A stretch of 64,000 nt of DNA. Source: Erodium maritimum (lineage: Eukaryota > Streptophyta > Magnoliopsida > Geraniales > Geraniaceae). Positions 37,805 to 48,051 of the stretch are shown piece after piece. The stretch is taken from the NCBI GenBank assembly GCA_963921825.1, contig OY997596.1:62508754-62572753 (forward strand). The letters are read 5' to 3'. Both the position numbers and the translations under genes were made by a program. Each line of letters begins with the position of its first letter. The first letter of the stretch is position 1. Under the pieces are notes generated by a model. That model searched no databases and was not told the DNA's origin. It saw only the letters and a program-made list of their open reading frames with translations.

Positions 37805-38488
37805 AGTGCTCCCTCCTTCCTCCTATCTCTTAATCCTCTATTGATCTCCTGTCATTTAGTCTTTTGTTCCTCGTCTTGGGTGGTAAGGATGGGGCCTCAC
37901 GGTTGGAACTGACCATCGTGGTGTTTAAATCTATGGCTTGTTAGAAGAAGTACTTGGTAGGGATGCCCCCACCCCCTTTTGGGTCGTAACTTGGTGTTGG
38001 GCGGGCGGTACTGTGGGTTGGTGGAGGACTTGCAGTGGGGTCAGTGGTGGTGTTTTTGTTATTGTTCTTGGAGGAGTGGCCGTGGAGCTTGTTGGCTTGT
38101 GGATGGACTTCCACAGTTACTGTTGCGGAGGTATCGTTGGGTCTTGGGCTGGGTTTATTTTTCCTACTTTTTGTTCACTGGTTTTGGGGTTGAGACCTGT
38201 CTTTTGTTCTTCAAGGTTGAAAAGTATGGGTAGCTGGACCGGTTTTTTTTTATGATAAAGACCTATTTTCTTAGTTTTTGTTTGCTTTTTGTTGTAATTC
38301 TAGTTTGTTTGTCCTGGAATTGTCCCACTGTTGGGGTTTCTTATATGTTGCTCTATGGAAGACAATCTAGATTTATAGACCTTTGTTTACCTTTTGTCAA
38401 ATTCTGTAACGAGGGTTTTATCACTTGTCTTCTGTTTTCGTTTCGAGAACTTGGATTATTACTATTATACTTGTTTTGCTGGAAAAAA
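37805..38488 (+). mobile_element. Short non-LTR (LINE-derived) insert
   Basis: 684 bp downstream of DRP3, G/T-rich, ending TTGGATTATTACTATTATAC plus an A run, like the LINE-type end at 55205-55250. Flanked by ACAATGTTAC (37795-37804) and ACAATATTAC (38489-38498), 9 of 10 identical, consistent with a target duplication. No reverse transcriptase motif. Confidence 0.65.
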
Positions 38489-38498
38489 ACAATATTAC

Positions 38499-39001
38499 TA
38501 TGTTGTACCAACCTATTGCCAGAAATTCAGTAAAAACTAAGCTAGGACAAAACCTTACAGAACTAGTCTTCCCAGTTTCCTATATTCTGATAGTAAATGA
38601 TAAATGTAATGTTACTAATTTCCAAATTTGTGACTATTAAATTTACCATGAAAGAGTATTTTTATCATTCAATATTAAAATAAGCGAGAAATTTTAAAAG
38701 TTTAATATCGTTAAATGAGAAAATTTAAAATAATCAAAGAGATAAACTGCTCAATTAATATAATACCACCACTTTATTAGTACTCCATGGTCCATGAAAG
38801 TAAGACATTACAAACTAGCAAATTAAGTAAAAGCAAACCAGTCCAAAATACTCCTAAAACATAAATATAACACATATCAGTTCATAACTAGGATGAAACT
38901 TATTCTAAAACCATAGTAAATAGCAGTTCTCCATATGCAGAAGACACACTAGAGCTCCCCACATATTTTCCAACCATCTGCATGTCATTGATCTCCTCAC
39001 T
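38499..39001. other. Non-coding spacer, 3' flank of the eRF1-like locus
   Basis: AT-rich. No gene, repeat end or RNA recognised. It is probably 3' UTR of the eRF1-like locus at its right side. Confidence 0.5.
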
Positions 39002-39442
39002 TTACTGGTCTTTCTTGCAGATAGTCGATCCCGATGCTCCGTCCTTACTGCATTCCCTAAGATCAAAACAAGTATAAAAAAAAACTTGAATCATCAAATA
39101 AAAAGTAAAAATTCTAAAGATGTAAAAACAAGATAGCTAAGCTAAGCATTCAAACCTCGACGCTTTGTTCTTGTTCTTGTGTGATTTGGTGCTGCAAAAG
39201 CTCTCACCGCTCTGGTGAAGGACTTTGGAGCCATCCTCCTTCACCAGACCCGTGCTAGAGTTTTTGTGTGATTTGGTGCTGCAAGAGCTCTCGCCCTTCA
39301 CCAGAGTCCTGGTAGAGTTTTTGTGTGATTTGGTACTACAAGAGCTCTTGCCCTTCACCAGACTCTGACTCGTGGTAGAGGAGAATAATTGCTCCTCAGA
39401 ATCATCCTTCTCCACCATACTCATGGTAGAGTTCATGGATTG
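39002..39442 (-). other. In-frame extension downstream of the eRF1-like stop codon
   Basis: Directly after the eRF1-like UAG (39445-39443) the same frame stays open: 39442-39156, then a plausible intron (donor CGAG|GTTTGA, acceptor CTTAG|GGAATG), then 39056-39002 ending in TAA. The join is in frame and gives 113 further residues. They contain three imperfect repeats built round SCSTKSHKNS and a Ser/Lys-rich composition, with Cys at regular places. Either this is a readthrough extension or a 3' UTR containing an intron. It matches no family I know. Confidence 0.45.
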
Positions 39443-39832
39443 CTAATCAGAATCAGAATCATTATCGTACTCATGATCCGAAAACTCATCAAAGGTTCTC
39501 ATGTCAAACTGATAACGTAGTATCCCTCCAATCCCACCAAATCCTTGGCAGAAACACGATCCCTCCTCTGATTTGTTTGTGACAAGCTCAAGAACACAAC
39601 CAAATCTTTTGCACTCCTCAGCAAACCACTCAACCAAAGATATCTTCTTCACAACATCCCATTCAGCTGAATGGCTTTCATCTTTGGTTACCTTAATCTC
39701 GCCACTCCTCAATTCGTACCTATTAATCTCCAAATCTTCCCACACAATGAGTATCTCCACAAGACGAGTCTCCAGCGCTTTCAAAGTATCATCAACCCCG
39801 AAAACATATCTCCCAGAGTCTTGACTTATCTC

Positions 39833-40008
39833 TGAAAGTGTTTTGGTTTTGAATGAATGCTTTGTTATTGATTCAGCCGTGTATATATACACTTGATTAC
39901 AGAGATGGTAGAGTTCTATACCAACTACAATGCTAACTATGAGATATATTACAATATGAGTAGAACTCTATTTGTATACAGATAAGTGTGAAATGTAGTT
40001 ATCTAACA
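39833..40008 (-). repeat. Copia 3' LTR
   Basis: 176 bp, TG...CA ends. Differs from the 5' LTR only at the position reading ACAGATAAG here and ACAGGTAAG there (plus strand). Confidence 0.95.
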
Positions 40009-40017
40009 TGCCCCCGC
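40009..40017 (-). other. Copia polypurine tract
   Basis: The minus-strand GCGGGGGCA lies immediately before the 3' LTR, the expected place for plus-strand priming. Confidence 0.8.
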
Positions 40018-43000
40018 AGTCGAAGCTCGGTATGGAAGGATGCTGAGACTGGAACGGAAATCCTCAAAGAGAGCTGATGGAAGGCCTTTGGTGAAGATGT
40101 CCGCAAACTGGTAGGAGGACGGCACATGGAGAACGCGAACCTGACCTGTAGTAACTTTCTCACGTACAAAATGCAAATCCAACTCAATATGTTTGGAACG
40201 GTGATGCTGAACCGGGTTACTAGACATGTAAACAGAGCTAATGTTATCACAGAAGACAATAGTGGCAGTGGAGAGGAGAGAGTGTAACTCAAGTAGGAGG
40301 TTACGGAGCCAACAAGACTCAGCGACAGCGTTAGCAACACCACGATATTCAGCCTCGGCACTAGACCTAGACACAACATGTTGTCGTTTGGACGGCCAGG
40401 AGATAAGGTTAGGTCCGAGAAAGACACAGTAACCCGAGGTAGAACGACGAGTGTCAGGACACCCAGCCCAATCAACATCAGAGTAAGCAGTGAGAGAGAG
40501 AGTAGGGGAAGGACGTAGATGGAGACCATGAGTAATAGAGCCTTGAACATAGCGAAGAATACGTTTGAGAGCTTGGAAATGAGGTTCACGAGGATCATGC
40601 ATAACAAGACAGACCTGTTGTACAGCATACGAGATATCAGGACGAGTGAAAGTAAGATACTGAAGAGCACCTGCGAGACTACGATATAGAGTAGGATCGG
40701 AGACAAGCGGACCAGATGTCGAGGAAAGCTTTGATTTTGTATCAACGGGAGTAAGACAGGGATTACAAGAAGACATATTTGCCCGGGCAAGTATTTCTCG
40801 GGCGAACTTTTCTTGAGAGAGGAGTAAGCCAGAAGAGGTTCGAGTAACGGATATGCCAAGAAAATAGTGTAAGGGACCGAGATTGGTCATGGCAAACTCA
40901 GAATTAAGACGAGTAGTGAGGAAAGAGAGAAGAGTAGGAGAGGAAGCAGTAAGGATGATGTCATCAACATAGAGAAGAAGATAAGCAGTGTGTGTGGTGA
41001 CGATAGATGAACAAAGAGGTGTCGGCTCGACTGCTGACAAAACCAATGGAAATAAGGTAAGAGGCAAAACGTTGATACCAGGCCCGAGGTGCCTACTTGA
41101 GGCCATAGAGGGCCTTCTTAAGGCGACACACATGGTTGGGAAAGGAAGGGTTGAGAAAACCGGGAGGTTGTTTCATGTATACAACCTCATGGAGGTCGCC
41201 ATGAAGGAAAGCGTTCTTGACGTCTAATTGGTGAATCGGCCAAGATCGAGAGAGAGAAAGACTGAGGATGGTGCGGATGGTTGCCGGCTTGACTACCGGA
41301 CTGAAAGTGTCATCGTAGTCAATGCCAGGTTGTTGTGTATATCCCTGAGCAACCAATCGAGCTTTGTAACGCTCAAGCGATCCATCAGAACGGAACTTAT
41401 GACGGAATATCCATTTGGAACCAACGAGATTAACACCGGGAGGGCAAGACACTAGTTCCCACGTGTTATTGGCACGAAGAGCAGATATTTCGGCCTCCAT
41501 TGCGAGCTTCCAATTTGGATCACAAAGAGCTTGAGAGGAGGATCGAGGGATCGGGGATAGACTAGAAGTCGAAACATGAAGGTCAAGAATACGCCGAGGA
41601 CGAAGAGAGCCGGTCTGACTACGAGTGGTCATGGGATGGGATGGACGAGGCGGAGGAGCAGGTACGGGTAGCTGAGCCGGGACCGGAGTAGGGGAGGGGG
41701 TGGAGGGAGAATTGGTGATGCGATGGGATGGGGAAGGAGAAGGCGACGAAGAGGCAGGAGATCCCTGAGTAGGGATCGAGCGATCATCAGGAATGGACGG
41801 AGAAAATGAGTAAATGAGGGATGATAGGTCATCAGAGGGACAAGTTAGGAAGTCAAAGGAGTCACGAGAGTCGAGGGAGTGATACGAGGAATAAGGGAAG
41901 ACCGTCTCGTCAAAGATGACATGTCGGGAGATAATGACGCGTCCAGATGATAGGTCAAGACAGCGATAACCGCGATGGTTCGAGGGGTATCCGAGAAAGA
42001 TACATGCAGCAGAACGGGGAGCAAGTTTGTGAGGAGTGGTGGAGGAGAGGTTTGGGTAGCACAAGCAACCGAAAACACGAAGATGATCATAAGTGGGAGA
42101 AGTGTTATGTAGTAGTTCGAAATGTGTTCGAAAAGATAGCGTTTTAGTAGGAAGGAGGTTGATAGTGTGAACGGCCATATGAAGAGCTTCAACCCAAAAA
42201 GAGGGAGGTAGTTGGGCCTGAAAGAGAAGGGAGCGAACCATATTGTTAACAGTTCGAATCATACGTTCAGCTTTTCCATTTTGTTGTGATGTGTGGGGGC
42301 AGGAGAAGCGAAAAGTAATGCCCTGAGTTTTAAAAAATGTATGATATGGGGTGTTATCGAATTCACGACCATTGTCGCATTGAAAAGCTTTTATTGGAAG
42401 ATTGAATTGAGTACGAATGAAAGTGTGAAATTGAGTAAACAAGTTAAAAACCTCAGATTTTGCACGTAAGGGAAAAACCCACAAGTAATGAGAATAATCA
42501 TCTAAAAGCAATAAATAATATTTAAAACCACTAGAACTAGGAATAGGAGAAGTCCAAAGATCGGAATGAATAATTTCAAATAAATGTTTAGTGCGAGAAA
42601 GAGAAGGAGAAAATGGAAGACGCAAATGTTTGCCTAACTGACATGCATGACAAATGTGATCCAAAGAGTTCCTATTACAAGAAATAAAGTTGCTAGAACA
42701 AAGAAATCTAAATATATGATTGCCGGGGTGACCGAGACGACGATGCCAAGTGGTAGGAGTGATGTCGGTGGTGAGTAGGAAGGAGGTGGACGGCGAGGAC
42801 GATGATGGAGTGGCGGATGGAGTGACAGGGTAAAGATCCCCTGAGCTATTACAACGGAGAATAGGAGTCCCGGTCTGAAGGTCCTTCACAGTAAATCCAC
42901 ATGGATCAAATTCAACAGAGCAGTTATTATCTCTAGTAAATTGACGAACCGAAACTAAATTCTTAATAATATGTGGACTGATAAGAATATTACGTAATTG

Positions 43001-44395
43001 AAATTCTTTCGAAGACGATGAAATAGAAGATTGTCCAGTATAGTAAACAGGAAAAACAGCACCATTTCCAACTATAATTGAGCTAGAATTTAAGCAAGGA
43101 GTAACGTGAGAAAATTTACCGGATTGAGAGGCGGTGTGTGCGGTAGCACCGGTATCCATGTACCATCCGTCCCGTGGTTGTTGGAGCGTTAAGGTCGAGA
43201 ACAACTGATTGAGGTCTGTTTCTTGAGAGGCATTGGCGGGAGGAGGATTGAATCCTTGCTGCTGTGGAGAATTTTGACCCGTGTAGCAGCTGGGAGAGGC
43301 GAACAGGTGCTGAAGAGGAAGCTGCTGGGCCGGGAGACCTTGCTGGACCGAGCCAATGAAGGGTTGGGCTGCTACTGGAAAGCCGAATGCGGATTGCTGC
43401 AGTGGAGATGCGAGGAGCTGAAGCGGCTGTGGAGGGAGGGGCGGAAGTTGGGCTGTTGCCAAGCCCAGTTGCTGCTGTTGTTGATAAAGTGGGCTGGCCT
43501 GAATTAAGAATTGTTGGTGCTGTGCGTGACCTTGTGCTTGCGATGGAGATCGGAATGTGTGCTGTTGGCGGTGCGATGGTGGAGCTCCAAGGATGCCTGC
43601 AGAGTAATTAAAATTGCTGCTGCGACCGGAGCCACGGTTGTAACCGCGCCCCCGTCCCCTATTTTTGCCTCTGCCCATGTGAGGTAAATATGTAGATTGA
43701 TGATAAAGCAGTGTAGATGAGTCAGGGTTCTGGGTATTTGGGTGAGATTGATTGTGTCGATTTTCAGCCAAAAGAAGCATTGAACGAACCTGAGAGAAGC
43801 TTGGTATAGGGTTCTGATGTTGGATGACTTCTATTGTGTTGTTGAATGATTCTGGGAGACCATGTAGCGCTTGAAGTACCAGGTCTTGATCAGAAACAGG
43901 TTGATCTATATCTGCGAGAGAGTCAGAAACAACCTTGAGCTTCTGAAAGTACTCTGTGATCGAGAGTGATCCTTTGCGGAGAGAACGCAATTGTTGTTGC
44001 AGTTGTAAAGCACGGGACATTTTGTTGTCCCGAAAAATGGACTCGATTGAAGTCCATAATTCGAGAGATGTGGCATTTGTTTTGAAGACGTCCGAGAGCA
44101 GATCAGCGTGGATGGTCGCATAAAGCCATGTGATCACGAGAGCATCAAGTCGAATCCATAAATCATCAGGTACTACAGGTGAAGAATCTGTAATATGAGT
44201 AAGTACCTTATGACTGACGCACAAATTTTTGAACATTTCGCGCCATTGTTTGTATCGAGGATCCTTTGTTGTTAACTTGAATGGGATGGAATTTGCTGCG
44301 TTTGTAACTGTGTAGGCTGGATGAAATTGGTTTTGGGATTGAGCAGGTTGTGTATTGGTGGATGTTGTATCAATTGTTGAATCAGAAGAGGACAT
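40017..44395 (-). pseudogene. Copia gag-pol polyprotein, two disabling lesions
   Basis: The open frame from ATG 44395 runs to a TAG just upstream of the reverse-transcriptase core (41093). The Gag part includes a [12 protein letters not shown] basic patch, and I see no CCHC knuckle. Protease has DTGA, integrase the HRRLGH...CHACQ zinc site and a DYSHYLWVF core, and reverse transcriptase begins with KNAFLHGDL. After KKALYGLK a TAG replaces an expected Gln codon, and the frame then shifts within a short CA repeat (near 41000). YVDD and the RNase H domain (SAEAEYRGVANA) continue in the other frame. The copy cannot make a full Pol, so it was mobilised in trans or decayed after insertion. Confidence 0.9.
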
Positions 44396-44537
44396 GGTGA
44401 GGGGTACGGTTGTTGTTGGAAAGAAATAATGGGGCAAATAGGTGAGATGGGCAGAGACAAAGAGGAATGGGCGTGGAGACAGCAGCGAGACGATCGCAGA
44501 AGCCGAAAGAAAGAGATGCAGAAAAAATAACCAAGGA

Positions 44538-44549
44538 GCTCTGATACCA
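44538..44549 (-). other. Copia primer-binding site
   Basis: TGGTATCAGAGC directly after the 5' LTR, complementary to the 3' end of plant initiator tRNA-Met, as usual for copia elements. Confidence 0.93.
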
Positions 44550-44725
44550 TGAAAGTGTTTTGGTTTTGAATGAATGCTTTGTTATTGATTCAGCCGTGTA
44601 TATATACACTTGATTACAGAGATGGTAGAGTTCTATACCAACTACAATGCTAACTATGAGATATATTACAATATGAGTAGAACTCTATTTGTATACAGGT
44701 AAGTGTGAAATGTAGTTATCTAACA
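44550..44725 (-). repeat. Copia 5' LTR
   Basis: 176 bp. See the 3' LTR entry. A TATA-like GTATATATACAC stretch lies in its middle. Confidence 0.95.
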
Positions 44726-45771
44726 ATCTCATCAAAGAAGCTCCCCATCAGTCTCTTCTCTTGTACAAACTTCACATTCGATAAAATCTCAGCTGATAAC
44801 TCAATAGCCTCGTTGAAACCCCTCTCTCCTCCACAGGAAACATCGATCATATTCAGTATCTTCCCCTGGAGGCGCGGATCAAACAGATCAGATTTGCTGA
44901 GCTCCTTCTTAAAATCAGCTGATCCAGCCAAGATCAACCCACAAACATTAGGCTGATTCGTGACATGATCGATGTAAAGCCTAGTAGAAATCTCGGCGTC
45001 TTCTTAACATAACACTGACGCTTCTCCATCCCAAGACGCCCGAATCTCAGAGCTGATTGGCCTCCTCTTCCATGCTTGTTTGGGAGGTCAACACTGAACT
45101 TGTGAACCACCTCTCTGGTGTTCCCACTCAGTGTCCCGAAGAGGGTTCCGTTACCGTCCATGACGATGAAGCCGTACTTATCATCACACTCCAGAAGCTT
45201 CCTCAGATCCTCTGTGTGGAACTTGTTGTCACATCTGTAGAGTTTGGTGTTGATGGGTCTGAAAGGCTCAAAATGGGTTGCTACCTGTTGGATAATTATT
45301 AGTTTTAAACAGTAACAAACACAATTGGAGTGGAAATAAAAAAAATTATTCCCAATTCCGCTCCTATTTCGTTTAGGTATAATTTCGGATTAGTTTGTCA
45401 TTACTATGATTATGGTCTGTATCTAATTGCCTTATATACTACTAAGACAAATGTAACACTACCTTCTTGTCCTTACAGTCGTTGGTGATGATCGAGCCTG
45501 TGTAGATGACTAGGCCGTTGGGAGGAACCTCTTTGTAGAGCTTGAGTTTCTGCTGAGCAGAGGCGATTGCGCTTAGGACGGAGAGGCGATTCACTCTTCT
45601 CTTGATGTTTGAAGCAGTTCCGTATTCGTCTCCCAACATCTTTGTGTAATTAGATATTTGACTTCCGGGAGGTATGATGAGAGAGATCATGCTTGTGCCG
45701 TTGCCTCTTGCAGCTTCCAATTCTTTTATCTCCTTCTTCATCTTCCGCGCTTACATGTTCTTATCTGCCAT

Positions 45772-46350
45772 TGTGAGGCTGCAACAGCGATAACTTGACC
45801 TGCAAGGTAACTTGACATGAGATTGGAACACACAAAATGAAAGAGTAGAGTAGTAGGGGTAAGTAAAAAAATCCGTTGAACCGAAAATTTACAAACAGAA
45901 TACTTTCAAATCAGGTTTTTTGACAATAAAAACAGGGGGAAACTACATAAACATGCCCCTAATGACCTTCTATCAGGCGTGTATGTGATAAACAAGTTCA
46001 CCCAAAACAGACCGTCCTCCTTTACATTCAATATTATTGAGTCTTTTGATTGAAATTCATATTCTTAAATTCAATGATCGAAGCCTACAAACCTAGTAGG
46101 CACAAGAACCATATCCTAGTACTCTACATCGGCAGATACCAAAACAAAACCAAGGAACAACAATAGTCCCCAAACATGATCCATGAACAAGATCATAACT
46201 ACACAACGAGTTTCAGATTTGCCATGAAAAAGAAACACAACATAGGAATAGAAGAACAGAGCACAGAGAATGAAGAAGGGATTTTCTGATACTGACCTGC
46301 TGCTTCAAGGGTCTTCTCCAAATTCTGAGGTTTTAATTGTCGGCCAAGTT
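45772..46350 (-). other. eRF1-like 5' UTR with intron
   Basis: A leader exon ends GAAGCAGCAG|GTCAGT (donor near 46294). An acceptor CTTGCAG near 45800 joins it to the sequence just before ATG 45771. This UTR-intron arrangement argues for descent from a complete genomic eRF1 gene. Confidence 0.55.
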
Positions 46351-48051
46351 TATATATAGGATCTTACGTGACACGCACGGCTGCAGTTCTGGTCCGTTGA
46401 TGTTTACCGTTAGATTGACTTACTATTTTTTGTTCCCTCAAAATAAAAAAGTAGATTTTGTTTATTTGTTTCCTATTCTGAATAAAACTACTAAAACATG
46501 AAGGCTTAGTAATTTATTAGGCCCAATTTTTAACTCATACTAACATTTATGAGCATCAGAATTTGTGTTCTAACAGGCAACTGCAATATTACACGCATAT
46601 TTGAGAAAAAATTCTTTTCTTTTTTCAGAAATCAACGAAATTCTTTTATCTTTTATATAGCTCAGGCAAATTCTATTTTATATTCTTATTATATTTCGGC
46701 CCAATACCATATTGAACACAAAACTTTCCTTATTTTGGATCTTCAATCTTATAAGATTTTGTTTCCAAACACAGTAGAATTTTGTTTCTAAAATATGACT
46801 TCTTTCTTCTTAACTTTATTATTTTTTAAAAATTTCTCTTCCAAATCATGTGTAAGTTTGAGGGTAATTTCAGGTTTAGATTCACCCCCAAGTACTATTA
46901 ATATTTTTTCTCCAAATTCTCTACTGTTTTATTGCGGTTTTCTTCTCAAATTCTATTTCGTTCTAAAAAAAATCTTCTTTTATTAGTATCTGATATTTCT
47001 TATATTAATTGTGGAGAACAAAGACCGACACGATGAACAATCTGAAATACAAGGTTAGTAATATTAACTAGTTAATTAGTGTTCAATTTTTTTGATGATT
47101 AGTTTATAGTTTATAACAATCTACAATACAAATTTTATAATCAGTTTGACATATTCTTGTTTAATTCTGTAGAAAGCATGTTTAGAAAAAAAAATTGGCG
47201 GATTCATGTTTAAAGAATATTATATGTTTCGTTGTTGATATATATTTTGTTTTGATATTGGTTGGAGGTGTTAAGCAAAAGTTTATATACGGTTTCTAAA
47301 TTCTTTATATCGTTTTCATTTTAGTTATTGAAAAGACCCATTTTTTAATTTTCGCCTAAAGCCACAAAATGTGTAGAGACGGCCCTGGTTTAGTGTTTAA
47401 TTTTCGGACTCTTCTAGTACCCAATGAGAATTGTGTTGAGTCCAAAAATTAAACACTAGACCCTGATATTTTTAGTAGTTTAATTCAGAATAGGAAACAA
47501 ATGCGTTAGCGAGGTCTCTTACGAGATCGACATGTTTCAAGAAATTTAGCAAGATCACAGTCGAGAATGCATGGTTGAGTTTGAATCCCTCTTCTGTTTG
47601 CACTTATTTTACTGGTAGTCGTGCTTGGTTATGTTGACATTATGTTACCTAATTAGGGGACTGAGCTCTCCCAAACATTAATATGGTTCTTTTACTATTT
47701 TATCTTATGTAAGATTGTCCTGGAAAAGTAATAATACGGATTTCTTGTTTTGCTAAAACAAATCTAACTCTTGTCTGGAAAAAAAAACATCAATTTCATG
47801 TTGAAATGAAAATAGATACATCAGATAAAACAACAGTCACTCTGTCTCTTGACGATAAAAACATGGAGTAACCTTTACTGTCAATCATCCTCTCCAACAA
47901 AGCCAGGGTCAAGTACTACCAGTACCAATCAAAGCATGTCAATTCATATTTACATTAGAGTAAACCCAAGCTCCATACTCAAAATTATTACACAGTTATT
48001 CCATCCCTATCATCATATTACAACCATCTTCACAGCTGCTCAATTCGTCAC
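46351..48051. other. Intergenic AT-rich sequence
   Basis: No gene recognised. It includes a transposon-end-like block at about 47350-47388 (GCCACAAAATGTGTAGAGAC) and the hairpin 47387-47462. Confidence 0.5.
47387..47462. repeat. Hairpin with about 24-bp arms
   Basis: GGTTTAGTGTTTAATTTTCG at the left pairs with the right end AATTAAACACTAGACC, extending through GGACTC/GAGTCC. The loop is about 25 nt. It could be a remnant of a foldback MITE or a small-RNA hairpin. Nothing favours either. Confidence 0.7.

Larger units (their letters stand above)
39833..44725 (-). mobile_element. Ty1/copia LTR retrotransposon, 4893 bp
   Basis: Complete element on the minus strand. LTRs of 176 bp (44550-44725 and 39833-40008) start TGTTAGATAAC and end ACACTTTCA, and differ at one position by my reading. 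The 5-bp target duplication GAGAT is at 44726-44730 and 39828-39832. The primer-binding site TGGTATCAGAGC (44538-44549) follows the 5' LTR directly and matches plant initiator tRNA-Met. A purine tract (GCGGGGGCA) precedes the 3' LTR. Domain order gag, protease, integrase, reverse transcriptase, RNase H shows the copia class. It lies inside an eRF1-like exon and reads in the same direction. Confidence 0.97.
39443..45771 (-). pseudogene. eRF1-like release factor gene, disrupted by copia insertion
   Basis: Paralogue of eukaryotic release factor 1, which reads stop codons and triggers peptide release. Coding parts from 5': 45771-45463, intron, 45284-44726, copia element, 39832-39443. The GGQ motif ([11 protein letters not shown]) and the stop-decoding YxCxxxF motif (YRCDNKF) are present, but NIKS reads NIKR ([11 protein letters not shown]). 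Domain 3 follows the insert (SQDSGRYVFGVDDTLKALE to FGGIGGILRYQFDMRTFDE) with an acidic DSDSD end. Lesions: TAA at codon 7 (45753-45751), which a start at 45741 could avoid; a 1-bp deletion near 44996 after YVKKT; and the 4.9-kb copia insert between Glu-Ile codons of the domain 2/3 junction region. A 5' UTR intron (about 45800-46294) is retained, so this is a decayed duplicate and not a processed copy. Confidence 0.9.

Noticed and set aside
39999..40859. 286-codon minus-strand frame
   Set aside because: Alternate-frame shadow of the copia reverse transcriptase/RNase H region.
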